Assembly (NCBI GenBank): GCA_044425575.1
Contig: JAWXVE010000039.1
Span: 1 to 20,057 of the forward strand
DNA from: JAWXVE01 sp044425575
GTDB taxonomy: Bacteria; Bacillota; Clostridia; Lachnospirales; Lachnospiraceae
Direction of reading: 5' to 3'
DNA length: 20,057 nucleotides
Shown: piece by piece, positions 1-8,220 of the stretch
How the letters are laid out: each line of letters starts with the position of its first letter
Position numbering within the stretch: position 1 is the first letter of the stretch
Notes under the pieces: model-generated
Told to the model about the DNA's origin: nothing
Databases searched by the model: none
Seen by the model: only the letters and a program-made list of their open reading frames with translations
Made by a program: the position numbers and the translations under genes

Positions 1-1
1 T

Positions 2-457
2 GCAGTGGGAGGCGTGGAAGTAACCATGGAGGAAGATGTGGAACTAGGTAAATATTTCTTCAAGGCAGGGGAGACGGTATTGCTAGAAGGAGAGATGGCC
101 TATTGGTTTTTAAAATATAGAGACGTTACCATATTTGATAGTGCCAGTGATAGATTGAATCGCCAGAAATTATATCTGAATTCGTTGTTATACAAAATGA
201 TAGAAGTGGTAAAGCATGATGTATCCATTGTGAATCATGTATATGAAATTGCCAAGGAATATATGGTTACTGATATTTCCTTAGAGGAAATGGCATATAT
301 GGCCACTACATTAGGAGTGTATGAGTTTCATATGGAGGATATGTACTCCCTAGAAGGTGAAACTATAACGGGAGAATTGTATGAAGAATTCTATGTGGAT
401 ACCCAAGCCATGTATGAATTGATACTAGATGTATTTTATGTAGAAGTGAAAGAGTAA
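2..457 (+). CDS. LytR-CpsA-Psr (LCP) family protein, C-terminal part (5' end outside window)
   Basis: This is the C-terminal ~151 residues of an LCP ligase. These membrane-anchored extracellular enzymes move undecaprenyl-linked polymers onto peptidoglycan. The reading frame is open to the window edge, and the first visible residues (AVGGVEVT) match the interior of the LCP domain, so the GTG at 5 is not a real start. The domain's usual order is kept: AVGGVEVT, then a glycan/lipid-binding segment with LEGEMAYWFLKYRD, then RLNRQK, which supplies the conserved arginines. The tail VTDISLEEMAYMA is followed by acidic residues and YSLEGET, as in clostridial LCP proteins. Its position just before a sortase and a polysaccharide operon fits attachment of that polymer to the wall. 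The family call is firm; the polymer handled is inferred from context. Confidence 0.85.
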   Translation, partial: AVGGVEVTMEEDVELGKYFFKAGETVLLEGEMAYWFLKYRDVTIFDSASDRLNRQKLYLNSLLYKMIEVVKHDVSIVNHVYEIAKEYMVTDISLEEMAYMATTLGVYEFHMEDMYSLEGETITGELYEEFYVDTQAMYELILDVFYVEVKE

Positions 458-508
458 CGTGATTTCATTCGTGAATACACTTAGTCAGGAATAAGGAGAA
501 GGTACAAT

Positions 509-1294
509 ATGAGCGAAGAGCAGAAGTTAAAGTTAGTGAAGGTGGGAATTGGACTATTTGGTGTCATTCTAGTAATCAGCATACTTGGTCTATATAGGAA
601 TAGTTTTGTATCTACAGAAGCACATACTCAGGCCGTTCCAGCCATGACGGGAGAAGAAATTGAAGTATTGTTAGAGGAATATCGAATGGATCAGACAATA
701 GATGGCGAAGTGGAAGAAGCAATTCATCTGATTGATTTTCAATCTTTGCAAGAGATTAACGAAGATGTGTATGCTTGGATTTCTATCCCGGGAACCAATA
801 TTGAATATCCAGTATTACAACATGATTACGATGATAGTTATTATCTCAATTACAATATAGATGGCACCTATGGATATCCAGGATGCATCTATACAGAGTC
901 CGTGAACAACAAGGATTTCCAAGATAACAATACGGTGTTGTACGGACACAATATGAAAGATGGAACCATGTTTGCAGGATTACATGATTTTCAAGATGGT
1001 ACATTCTTTGAAGAGAATAGATTCATCTATATTGATACACCAGAGAAAGTTCTAACATATGAAATCTTTGCAGCTTACGTATACGATGACAGACACATTC
1101 TGTACAGTTTTGATTTTGCAGATGAGAAGGTGTATGCAGATTACTTAGAAGGGATCTTTGAACGAAGAAGCATGAGTGATAACTTAAATACTTCCATTGA
1201 GATAACCAGTGAAGATAAAGTGATTACCTTGACCACCTGTATTTCTAACCAACCAAATAACCGCTATTTAGTGCAAGGGGTATTGCTAGATTAA
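509..1294 (+). CDS. srtB: Class B sortase (transpeptidase)
   Basis: This is a 261-residue membrane-anchored cysteine transpeptidase that joins surface proteins to the cell wall or to one another. Residues ~12-30 form an N-terminal signal anchor with the catalytic domain outside. The sortase triad is visible: His147 in VLYGHNM, Cys244 in TLTTC and Arg252 in NNRYLVQG. The preceding ...WISIPGTNIEYPVLQ block and the long segment between His and Cys are typical of class B. An AAGGAGAA ribosome binding site (493-500) lies 8 bases before the ATG. The next gene encodes a secreted protein ending in APKTGN, a plausible but atypical substrate. The enzyme call is secure; its substrate is not known. Confidence 0.92.
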   Translation: MSEEQKLKLVKVGIGLFGVILVISILGLYRNSFVSTEAHTQAVPAMTGEEIEVLLEEYRMDQTIDGEVEEAIHLIDFQSLQEINEDVYAWISIPGTNIEYPVLQHDYDDSYYLNYNIDGTYGYPGCIYTESVNNKDFQDNNTVLYGHNMKDGTMFAGLHDFQDGTFFEENRFIYIDTPEKVLTYEIFAAYVYDDRHILYSFDFADEKVYADYLEGIFERRSMSDNLNTSIEITSEDKVITLTTCISNQPNNRYLVQGVLLD

Positions 1295-1379
1295 TAGCAA
1301 GGAATTATATGCTATTATTGCTCATTCGGATCTTTCGAAGGGCATTAATATAGAATAAATGAGAAAGGAGGAAACCATC

Positions 1380-1970
1380 ATGATAAGAAAGTTATATGCA
1401 TGGTTGGTAGTAACTGTAGTTGCAGTTACCATGGTAGCAGTTCCAGTTATGGCATCTGGTTCTCCATCTACTTCAACAACGGAGACGACCACAACAGAAA
1501 CGACCACGGCAGATTCCCCTGTAATTACCACCACAACATCTACTGTTGTAGTAGATGAAACAGCACCAGCAAGCGCAGTTAGCGTGAGTGTAGAAGGAAG
1601 TAACGTAGCAGTATTAACAACAGAACTGAAAAGTTCAGTAGCGGTAGCAACTTCTAACACAGAAGTGTTAAGTACACTAGGTGTTAGTACAGGTGCAAAG
1701 CTTGCTTCATCCTTTGATCTTACCTACTCCGGAACCATACCAGAAGGTGGAGTGCAAATTCCAATTACCGTAATAACAGGAAATGTAGGTGATTACGCCT
1801 ATATCTTGCACTACAATTTGGCTGGTCAATGGGAAAAAGTTGGAGAAGGTGTACTGGGTGCAGACCGTACAGTAGTAGGAACATTTACAAGTTTCTCGCC
1901 TGTTGCCATTATGCTTGTGGATACAGCTAGTGTAACATCGACTGTTACAGCACCAAAGACTGGTAACTAA
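1380..1970 (+). CDS. Secreted Thr-rich surface-type protein with truncated APKTG-like sorting motif
   Basis: This is a predicted exported protein of 196 residues. It starts with a signal peptide (MIRKLYAW, a hydrophobic stretch, then VMA-SG, with probable cleavage after residue 25). A Ser/Thr-rich low-complexity linker (residues ~27-60) follows, then a compact beta-type domain (GVQIPITVITGN...YAYILHYN...GQWEKVGEG...FTSFSPVAIM). It ends in TAPKTGN. In related clostridial surface proteins an (x)PKTG(D/N) motif is followed by a hydrophobic span and positive residues; here a stop follows at once and no alternative frame supplies that tail. I chose the ATG at 1380 over 1359 because AAAGGAGG (1364-1371) sits 8 bases before it. 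The gene lies directly after the class B sortase. Function unknown. Confidence 0.7.
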   Translation: MIRKLYAWLVVTVVAVTMVAVPVMASGSPSTSTTETTTTETTTADSPVITTTTSTVVVDETAPASAVSVSVEGSNVAVLTTELKSSVAVATSNTEVLSTLGVSTGAKLASSFDLTYSGTIPEGGVQIPITVITGNVGDYAYILHYNLAGQWEKVGEGVLGADRTVVGTFTSFSPVAIMLVDTASVTSTVTAPKTGN

Positions 1971-1980
1971 ACATTGATAA

Positions 1981-2025
1981 CACTCCTACCAAAGAACTTT
2001 CCCTAGGGGAAGTTTGGTGGGAGTG
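1981..2025 (+). promoter_or_regulatory. Strong RNA hairpin without U-tract ahead of the polysaccharide operon
   Basis: A 13-bp stem (1981-1993 with 2013-2025, one G-T wobble) continues, after a 3-nt bulge on the 5' side, into a 6-bp stem (1997-2002 with 2007-2012) closed by a CTAG loop. No T-run follows, so it is not a standard intrinsic terminator. The 3' arm contains GGGAG (2019-2023), which could act as a ribosome binding site for the GTG at 2036. The hairpin could therefore occlude translation, stabilise a processed mRNA 5' end, or partly attenuate read-through into the operon. The structure is seen; the function is inferred. Confidence 0.6.
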
Positions 2026-2053
2026 AAGTCTGTAAGTGGAGAAAGAGACGGAT

Positions 2054-2761
2054 ATGAAAATGGAAACAAAAGAGCAAATAGAGGAAGAAATCACCATTGA
2101 TTTGAAAGAAATTGCAATGATTCTAAGACACAATCTGTGGATTATAATTGTCTGCATGTTGGTAGCGGCAATTATAGGTGGGAGTGTTACATACTTTCTC
2201 ATGACACCTCAATATAAAGCAACTGCTACCTTAATTGTAAATGCAAGAACAGATCAAACATCGTCTGCCATAACAAATGATCAAATCGTAACAGCCGCCA
2301 AGTTAGCAGATACATATGGAATTATTATGAAAAGTGATACGGTATTAGAGCAAGTAATCGAAAATCTCAACTTAGAGATTACCTATGTGGAATTGCAAGA
2401 ATTGATTACCACAACTAGTGTGGATGATACTCAGATTCTGGAAGCGGCAATCATCCATCCAGACGTAACAGTTGCAGTGACCATTCTTCATGAAATCACC
2501 AATGTGGCACCAGAGATTATTATGGAAGCAGTAGAAGCTGGATCAGTTAAGATCATATCCAATGCACGAGGTTCTGAGGAACCAGTGACTCCTCATTTAG
2601 CAAAGAACATAGTGATTAGTGCTTTGCTAGGGGTAGTTTTATCAGTGGGCATTATGGTTCTACGAGAATTATTGAATAACACCTTTCAAACGGAAGAGGA
2701 TATTAGGAAGAAACTAGGACTTACAGTAATTGGCGTCATACCTAAGACGGAGGAGAAATAG
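2054..2761 (+). CDS. cpsC: Wzz/CpsC-type chain-length determinant and tyrosine-kinase adaptor
   Basis: This is a polysaccharide co-polymerase of about 235 residues. In Gram-positives this protein sets polymer chain length and activates the separate cytoplasmic BY-kinase encoded next. Its layout is typical: a short acidic cytoplasmic N-terminus with IDLKEIAMILRHN, TM1 at residues ~28-50, an outer loop starting TPQYKATATLIVN, the proline-containing EEPVTPHLAKN, TM2 at ~184-206, and a cytoplasmic tail (FQTEEDIRKKLGLTVIGVIP) that docks on the kinase. The ATG at 2054 is preceded by GGAG (2038-2041). A GTG at 2036 would add six residues and would rely on GGGAG inside the upstream hairpin. The stop codon abuts the next start, implying coupled translation. 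Confidence 0.9.
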   Translation: MKMETKEQIEEEITIDLKEIAMILRHNLWIIIVCMLVAAIIGGSVTYFLMTPQYKATATLIVNARTDQTSSAITNDQIVTAAKLADTYGIIMKSDTVLEQVIENLNLEITYVELQELITTTSVDDTQILEAAIIHPDVTVAVTILHEITNVAPEIIMEAVEAGSVKIISNARGSEEPVTPHLAKNIVISALLGVVLSVGIMVLRELLNNTFQTEEDIRKKLGLTVIGVIPKTEEK

Positions 2762-3481
2762 ATGAGAACCAAACGTAAAATATCCAAAGAAAAGCGTTCC
2801 TTACAAATAATCTCTAATAGTCATTCTTTTCCATACATAGAAGCGTATAAAATGTTGCGAACCAATTTGAAGTTTATTACAGGTGCTAATAATGCAAAAG
2901 TAATGGCAGTTACAAGTGCGATTCCAATGGAAGGGAAAACGAATGTAATTATTAATCTAGCGATTACTTTAGCGGAGATGGGGAAGAAAGTATTACTCAT
3001 TGATGGAGATATGAGAAAGCCAATGATTCATAAGTATCTAGAAATTCCCAATGCAAGTAGAGGGTTATCTAATGTATTATCTAGAACGTATGAATGGAAT
3101 ACTGTTGCGGTCAGATTCAAAGAATTACCATTGTATGTTCTTCCAAGTGGTCCTATACCACCAAACCCAACGGAATTGGTAGGAAGTAGTAGTATGGAAC
3201 AATTGATTGCAACCGTAAGAGGGGAATTTGACTATGTGCTAATTGATACTCCACCAGTTTCCGTTGTAGCAGATGCAGTAACCTTAAGCAATTCAATTGA
3301 TGGTGTTCTATTAGTGGTACGTCATAAATACACCAAAGTAGATGTTGTAAAAGCAGCAAAGAAAAACATAGAGTCCGCTGGAGTAAATGTCCTTGGTGTA
3401 ATTATGAATATGTTTGAAATAAAACATGCAAACAGAGCATATGATTATTATAAATCTTATGCTTATGAATATGAATCGTGA
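2762..3481 (+). CDS. cpsD: CpsD/CapB-type bacterial tyrosine kinase (BY-kinase)
   Basis: This is a 239-residue cytoplasmic autophosphorylating tyrosine kinase that regulates polysaccharide assembly and export together with the Wzz-like adaptor. P-loop features are in order: Walker A at 52-60 (SAIPMEGKT), Walker A' at 77-87 (VLLIDGDMRKP) and Walker B at 158-164 (YVLIDTP). An EAYKMLRTNL helix (27-36) of the kind used for oligomerisation is present. The C-terminus carries the substrate tyrosine cluster, with Tyr at 227, 229, 230, 233, 235 and 237. GGAGGAG (2749-2755) lies 6 bases before the ATG. The gene abuts cpsC upstream and overlaps the phosphatase gene by 4 bases (GTGA). All key residues are intact. 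Confidence 0.93.
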   Translation: MRTKRKISKEKRSLQIISNSHSFPYIEAYKMLRTNLKFITGANNAKVMAVTSAIPMEGKTNVIINLAITLAEMGKKVLLIDGDMRKPMIHKYLEIPNASRGLSNVLSRTYEWNTVAVRFKELPLYVLPSGPIPPNPTELVGSSSMEQLIATVRGEFDYVLIDTPPVSVVADAVTLSNSIDGVLLVVRHKYTKVDVVKAAKKNIESAGVNVLGVIMNMFEIKHANRAYDYYKSYAYEYES

Positions 3482-4236
3482 CAGATTTACATACACATAT
3501 TTTGCCGGGGATAGATGATGGTGCGAAAAATATTGAGATAGCAATGGAACTATTAAAACGAGAGCAAGCACAAGGGGTCAAACAAATTGTATGTACACCT
3601 CATTTTAAGGAAGATAGAACCAGTGTTACAGACTTTTTAAACCATCGATTGGAAAGTAAGCAATTACTGGAAGAAGCTATGAGGGACCAAGGAATAACCA
3701 GTACCTTTAAGCTAGGTGCAGAAGTGTACTTAACAGAAGGAACACCTGACTTAGATCTATTACCACTAAGAATAGAGGGCACGGATTATTTATTAGTTGA
3801 ATTTCCCATACGTTACAGCGAAAAGGGCTTACTAGAGCTCTTATATGCGGTGCAATTGCAAGGTGTCATCCCTATTATTGCTCATATTGAACGGTATCCA
3901 TTTGCAGTGGAACATGTTGCTTTTATCATAGAGCTCATACAAATGGGGTGCGTCATTCAAGTGAATGCGTCCACCTTACTGCGTAATGATAAGTCAGTAG
4001 AATGGGTGTTTGCCTTTATAAAATATGGACTCATTCATATTGTATCAAGTGATGCACATTCACTAGGGCACAGAGCACCCCATATGGACGCAGCAGTTGA
4101 AGTTCTAATGAAAAAGTGTGGGAGAAATTGTTATAAGAAGATGGAAGAACGAGCAAATTGTATCTACCAAGGAGAAGTAGTAACCATAGATGAAATGTGT
4201 AGACCGAAACAGGTATTCGGGAAATGGTGGGGATAG
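3478..4236 (+). CDS. cpsB: CpsB/CapC/YwqE-type PHP-family protein-tyrosine phosphatase
   Basis: This is a 252-residue metal-dependent phosphatase of the PHP (polymerase and histidinol phosphatase) superfamily, expected to dephosphorylate the tyrosine cluster of the adjacent kinase. The metal-binding motifs are complete: D3-L-H5-T-H7, TPH42F, E82 in GAEVYL, H136 in IIAHIERYP, and D192-A-H194 in SSDAH. The LPGIDDGA block is characteristic of the CpsB branch. It starts at GTG 3478, overlapping the kinase stop as GTGA, so translation is probably coupled. The 252-residue length is normal for the family. The 3' end overlaps the next gene by 13 bases. Confidence 0.93.
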   Translation: MTDLHTHILPGIDDGAKNIEIAMELLKREQAQGVKQIVCTPHFKEDRTSVTDFLNHRLESKQLLEEAMRDQGITSTFKLGAEVYLTEGTPDLDLLPLRIEGTDYLLVEFPIRYSEKGLLELLYAVQLQGVIPIIAHIERYPFAVEHVAFIIELIQMGCVIQVNASTLLRNDKSVEWVFAFIKYGLIHIVSSDAHSLGHRAPHMDAAVEVLMKKCGRNCYKKMEERANCIYQGEVVTIDEMCRPKQVFGKWWG

Positions 4237-5576
4237 TAGCAGACTTTGGGAAAGGTATGGTGGATCGTGTGAACAAGAGTAGATTATTAATATATGCACA
4301 TTACTATGTGCCTGATCAGGCATCAACAGGGCAGATTCTTCAAGAACTTGCAGAGGGCTTGTCAGATACATTTGATGTTACAGTAATATGCGTAGTACCT
4401 AGCTATCTTGGGACTATTGAGGAACAATATAAAGGGAAAAAATTCTATCAAGAGTACGAAAATGAGGTAAAGGTTCTACGAATTCGAGTTCCAGAATTTA
4501 CGAAAGCAAATAAGTGGAGCAGAGTGAACAATATTCTTTCCTATTTCTTTGGAGCTATGGTGGCAACCTTTCAAGTAGGAAAGCAAGATTACATATTCTC
4601 TATTTCTCAACCACCTATTTTAGGTGGATTATTAGGTGTCTGGGGAAAATGGATGAAGCGAGGGAAGTTCATCTATAATATTCAAGATTTTAACCCAGAG
4701 CAAATTATGGCGGTGGGGTATAGCAAGAATCAAATAGTGTTAAAGCTTATGATGATGCTTGACAAATTCAGTTGTTTACAAAGCAATCCAGTGATTACAG
4801 TGGGTAGAGATTTAGTGGAAACCATGAAAAATCGTTTTGCTGGGAAGAAAGTGCCACAGACTGTTATGATTAATAATTGGATGAATGAAACGGAAATATA
4901 TCCGTTACCAAGAGATCATGAAAAAGTGCTTGCATTTCGTAAACAGTATGGACTAGAAGATAAATTTATTATGATGTATTCAGGGAATATAGGATTGTAT
5001 TACGACTTGGAAAATATTGTAAAGGTAATTGAAACATTTAAACCAGGCACGAAGACGAGGGAAGGAAAAGAAGTAATCTTTGTATTTGTAGGTGGAGGTA
5101 GTATCTTGAATAAACTTATGATGTATAAAGAAGAACATGAATTACACAATGTACTCTTTCTTCCCTATCAAGAAAAATCTAATCTTATCTATAGTCTTAA
5201 TGCAGGGGATGTTCACTGGGTAGTTAATGCCAAAGGAATCAAAGGCGTATCTTGTCCTAGCAAATGCTACGGTGTCATGGCTGTTGGCAAACCAATCTTA
5301 GCCGTTCTAGAACATGGCTCAGAGTGTAGATTATTACTAGAAACAATTGGCCATGGAGTATGTTGTGAACCAGAAGATTATGAGGAGATTAAGAATCAGA
5401 TTGAACATTATATTCAGTTAGGTATAACGGAACAAATGGAAGAAAGTGGAATGAAGTGTCGAAGGTATCTAGAAGAACATCTAACTAAAGATGTTTCGCT
5501 GCATAAATATAGGAAAGAAATACAGGGATTGGAGAGCGTAAAGCGATGGATAGCAATTGGTTTAAACCAGCATTAA
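4224..5576 (+). CDS. Glycosyltransferase family 4 (GT-B fold), WbuB-like
   Basis: This is a retaining glycosyltransferase of up to 450 residues that should add one sugar to the lipid-linked repeat unit at the cytoplasmic face. The N-terminal Rossmann half starts with LLIYAHYYVPDQASTGQILQ, the usual GT4 opening with the glycine/threonine acceptor loop. The C-terminal half has MMYSGNIGLYYDLENI (start of the nucleotide-sugar domain), VFVGGG, LPYQEKSNLIYSLNAGDVH, and a final SKCYGVMAVGKPILAV...GSECRLLLE region that corresponds to the GT4 donor-binding E-x7-E area. The start is uncertain: ATG 4224 overlaps the previous gene, while ATG 4257 is closer to the conserved core but its purine-rich GGGAAAGG is very near the codon. 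The sugar transferred cannot be read from the sequence. Confidence 0.88.
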   Translation: MVGIVADFGKGMVDRVNKSRLLIYAHYYVPDQASTGQILQELAEGLSDTFDVTVICVVPSYLGTIEEQYKGKKFYQEYENEVKVLRIRVPEFTKANKWSRVNNILSYFFGAMVATFQVGKQDYIFSISQPPILGGLLGVWGKWMKRGKFIYNIQDFNPEQIMAVGYSKNQIVLKLMMMLDKFSCLQSNPVITVGRDLVETMKNRFAGKKVPQTVMINNWMNETEIYPLPRDHEKVLAFRKQYGLEDKFIMMYSGNIGLYYDLENIVKVIETFKPGTKTREGKEVIFVFVGGGSILNKLMMYKEEHELHNVLFLPYQEKSNLIYSLNAGDVHWVVNAKGIKGVSCPSKCYGVMAVGKPILAVLEHGSECRLLLETIGHGVCCEPEDYEEIKNQIEHYIQLGITEQMEESGMKCRRYLEEHLTKDVSLHKYRKEIQGLESVKRWIAIGLNQH

Positions 5577-6106
5577 AATTCACGAAAGTAATCTATGGCA
5601 AAAAACTATTGCTAAAAGGTATACCAGTTATTTTCAACAAAAAAGGAGCAAAGATTTGGATTGGTGATGGTGTTACCATAAAGAGTAGCTTCTTATCTAA
5701 TCTAGTGGGATTATATGCTAGAACTATAATTGTTACGCGAACACCAGAAGCAGAAATTATCATAGGTAATCACGTGGGAATATCAGGAGCTACTATCTAT
5801 GCCAGAGAATCCATTCGCATAGGCGATCATACCATGGTAGGTGGCAATGTGAAGATATTAGACAATGACTTTCACCCCTTAGAGGTGGAAGCAAGGAATC
5901 AAGATGAGAAGGCTAAAATAGAAGCAAGACCTATTATAATCGGGAAAAATTGTTTCATTGGGTGCAATACCATTATTCTCAAAGGAACAGTACTAGGGGA
6001 TGGATGTATCGTAGGAGCTGGTGCTGTTGTAAGCGGACAATATGGGAATGGAAGTGTCATAGCTGGCAATCCAGGGAGAGTAGTGAAAGAACTTAGAATG
6101 GGGTAA
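5546..6106 (+). CDS. Left-handed beta-helix (hexapeptide) O-acyltransferase
   Basis: This is a 186-residue acyltransferase, probably acetyl-CoA dependent, that decorates a sugar of the polymer. Hexapeptide-type repeats are seen at ~37-46 (IWIGDGVTI), 70-84 (EIIIGNHVGISGATI), 90-104 and 130-163 (PIIIGKNCFIGCNTI...IVGAGAVVSG). The catalytic-type histidine is H110 in DNDFHPLE, followed by the usual flexible loop, and the tail ...VIAGNPGRVVKE is the family's C-terminal signature. It overlaps the preceding glycosyltransferase gene by 31 bases; GGAGAG (5531-5536) supports the ATG at 5546. Its place among glycosyltransferases argues for polymer modification rather than antibiotic acetylation. Confidence 0.88.
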   Translation: MDSNWFKPALKFTKVIYGKKLLLKGIPVIFNKKGAKIWIGDGVTIKSSFLSNLVGLYARTIIVTRTPEAEIIIGNHVGISGATIYARESIRIGDHTMVGGNVKILDNDFHPLEVEARNQDEKAKIEARPIIIGKNCFIGCNTIILKGTVLGDGCIVGAGAVVSGQYGNGSVIAGNPGRVVKELRMG

Positions 6107-6108
6107 GT

Positions 6109-7014
6109 ATGGTTGATTTAACAGTTGTTGTTCTAACAAAGAACGAAGAAAAGAACATGAAAAAATGCGTTCACTCTTTTCAAGGTATGGCAAAAAGATT
6201 CGTTGTTGTGGACAGTTACAGTACAGATTCTACGAAAAAGTTATGTGGAGAAATTGGCTTAACATTACAAGAACAAGGGTCTTCCTTGGATTTTTATGAA
6301 AATAGATTCGTGGATCAAGCAACGCAATTTAACTGGGCGTTGGATCACACTAACATTGAAACAGAATGGGTGATGCGAATGGATGCTGACGAGGAAGTAA
6401 TGCCAGAATTAGTGGAAGAGGTACAAGATAAATTATCAGGAATTGCAAAGCCCATTAATGGTATTATTCTTCGAAGAAGAGTTTATTTTATGGGAAAATG
6501 GATCAAACATGGCGGTCGCTATCCAGAATTATTGCTTCGGATCTTTCGAACGGGAACCGGACGTTGTGAACAGAAGGTCATGGATGAACATCTGATTCTA
6601 ACGGATGGCAAAACAATAGAATTTCAAAATGATTTCATTGACAATAACCAGAAAAATCTAGAATGGTGGACCGTTAAACACAATTGGTATAGCAATCGAG
6701 AAGTACTAGATTACCAAATGGTATTAAGAAATGAGCTAGAGAGTTCTATAAAAGAAAAAGGTGCTTCTAGCAATCAGGCCGCAAGGAAGCGAATAATTAA
6801 GAATGGTGGTTATTATAGAATGCCAATCTTCTTAAGGGCTCATATCTATTTCCTATATCGATATTATATAAGGTTAGGATTTCTAGATGGAACGGAAGGA
6901 AAGATCTTCCACTTCTTGCAAGCATACTGGTATCGCTTTCTAGTGGATGCCAAGATGTATGAATGTGAAGTGAAACAAATAGTGATGGAGAGCCAAGGGG
7001 CTTTACAAGATTAA
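6109..7014 (+). CDS. Glycosyltransferase family 2 (GT-A fold)
   Basis: This is a 301-residue inverting glycosyltransferase. The GT-A start is clear: LTVVVLTKNEEKNMKKC, VVVDSYSTDST (first Asp, D35) and the metal-binding D92-A-D94 in MRMDADEEV. The segment RRRVYFMGKWIKHGGRYPELLLRIFR resembles the acceptor-side region of the WaaE/KdtX-like GT2 branch, which acts on membrane-linked acceptors. The C-terminal ~100 residues are basic and aromatic (RAHIYFLYRYYIRLGF), suggesting peripheral membrane contact. The gene starts 2 bases after the acyltransferase stop. It probably adds one sugar of the repeat unit; donor and acceptor unknown. Confidence 0.88.
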   Translation: MVDLTVVVLTKNEEKNMKKCVHSFQGMAKRFVVVDSYSTDSTKKLCGEIGLTLQEQGSSLDFYENRFVDQATQFNWALDHTNIETEWVMRMDADEEVMPELVEEVQDKLSGIAKPINGIILRRRVYFMGKWIKHGGRYPELLLRIFRTGTGRCEQKVMDEHLILTDGKTIEFQNDFIDNNQKNLEWWTVKHNWYSNREVLDYQMVLRNELESSIKEKGASSNQAARKRIIKNGGYYRMPIFLRAHIYFLYRYYIRLGFLDGTEGKIFHFLQAYWYRFLVDAKMYECEVKQIVMESQGALQD

Positions 7015-7041
7015 GCTTAGAAGAAAGGGATGGATATTATA

Positions 7042-8220
7042 GTGAAAATTGTACATATATGTCTAGCGAATTTCTATGTAGACAATTATTCCTACCAGGA
7101 AAATATGTTGCCCAAATTTCACAAGATGCAAGGACATAGTGTGGAGATAATCGCATCCCTTGAAACGTTTGATGAGAATGGAAGGCATTCTTATCTAGCA
7201 AATGCGAAGGTATATAAGAATGAATATGGGATAAAAGTTACGCGATTAAAGTATAGAAATCCTGTAATATTCAACAAGAAATTCAAACAATACGTGGGAA
7301 CCTATGACGCATTAGAAGGTGCAACACCAGATGTTTTATTTATACATGGATGCCAATTTTTGGATTTAATGGTTATGAGAAAATATTTGAGAAAACATAA
7401 GACTGTGCAAGTCTTTCTTGATAATCATACAGACCCTGCAAATAGTGCAACGAATTGGCTATCGAAGAATATATTACATAAAGTTATATGGAAGAGACAA
7501 GTACAATTAATGGAACCATATATAAGGAAATTTTATGGAGTACTTCCGGCAAGAGTAGAATTCTTAATCAATATGTATGGATTACCTAGGAAGAAATGTG
7601 AACTTCTTGTTATGGGTGCAGACGATGAAAGTGTTCGAACAGCAGCCAAACCAGAAGTAAGTGAGATGATTCGAGAAAAGCATCATATTCGCAAGGATGA
7701 TTTTTTGATTGTAACGGGAGGGAAAATCGATACCTATAAAAAACAAATATTATGTTTAATGGAAGCGGTCCAAAACATGAACAATGATAAGATAAAGTTA
7801 ATTGTGTTTGGTTCTGTTGTGGAGCATATGCAAGAAGAGGTAAATAGACGAGCAGATGGTACGCTAGTTCAATACATAGGCTGGGTGCAATCAGAAGATA
7901 CGTATCCGTACTTTGCAGCAAGTGATTTAGTGGTATTCCCTTGTGGTCATTCGGTATTCTGGGAACAAGTAGTGGCGCAAGGAATTCCCATGTTGTGTAA
8001 GTATTGGGAAGGGGCAACACATGTGGATATAGGTGGGAATGTAAAGTTTCTAAGGAACGATACAGTGGAGGAAACACAAGAAATCATTGAGTTATTAATC
8101 AGTAAGCCAGAAGAATATGAAAGCATGAAGAACATTGCAATCAGTGGAAATAGAAGTGAATTCTTCTACAGCCATATTGCTAGAAAATCACTGGGGAAAG
8201 GTTGCGGTACTAACAAGTGA
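7042..8220 (+). CDS. Glycosyltransferase family 4-like (GT-B)
   Basis: This is a glycosyltransferase of about 392 residues. It opens with KIVHICLANFYVDNYSYQENMLPKFH, a GT4-like N-terminal strand and acceptor loop. The second half holds LIVTGGKIDTYKK (start of the donor domain), LIVFGSV, YIGWVQSEDTYPYFAASDLVVFPCGHSVFWEQVVAQGIPML, the usual donor-domain order. The canonical E-x7-E is less clear: an FWEQVVA sits where the first Glu is expected. I prefer the GTG at 7042, about 12 bases after AAAGGG (7024-7029), because the ATG at 7030 directly abuts that purine run. The 3' end overlaps the polymerase gene by 4 bases (GTGA). Confidence 0.82.
   Translation: MKIVHICLANFYVDNYSYQENMLPKFHKMQGHSVEIIASLETFDENGRHSYLANAKVYKNEYGIKVTRLKYRNPVIFNKKFKQYVGTYDALEGATPDVLFIHGCQFLDLMVMRKYLRKHKTVQVFLDNHTDPANSATNWLSKNILHKVIWKRQVQLMEPYIRKFYGVLPARVEFLINMYGLPRKKCELLVMGADDESVRTAAKPEVSEMIREKHHIRKDDFLIVTGGKIDTYKKQILCLMEAVQNMNNDKIKLIVFGSVVEHMQEEVNRRADGTLVQYIGWVQSEDTYPYFAASDLVVFPCGHSVFWEQVVAQGIPMLCKYWEGATHVDIGGNVKFLRNDTVEETQEIIELLISKPEEYESMKNIAISGNRSEFFYSHIARKSLGKGCGTNK

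Noticed and set aside
1293..1316. Small hairpin AATAGCA/TGCTATT after the sortase stop
   Set aside because: It has only a 7-bp A/T-rich stem, a 10-base loop and no T-run, too weak to call a terminator.
1325..1339. Exact 15-base repeat TTCGGATCTTTCGAA, also at 6536-6550
   Set aside because: One copy is intergenic and the other inside a glycosyltransferase gene. A single 15-mer repeat in 20 kb is compatible with chance, and neither context suggests a shared role.
1322..1660. Open frame on the - strand over the start of the Thr-rich surface protein
   Set aside because: Its Val/Thr repeats are the complement of the Thr-rich linker codons; no ribosome binding site or family motif.
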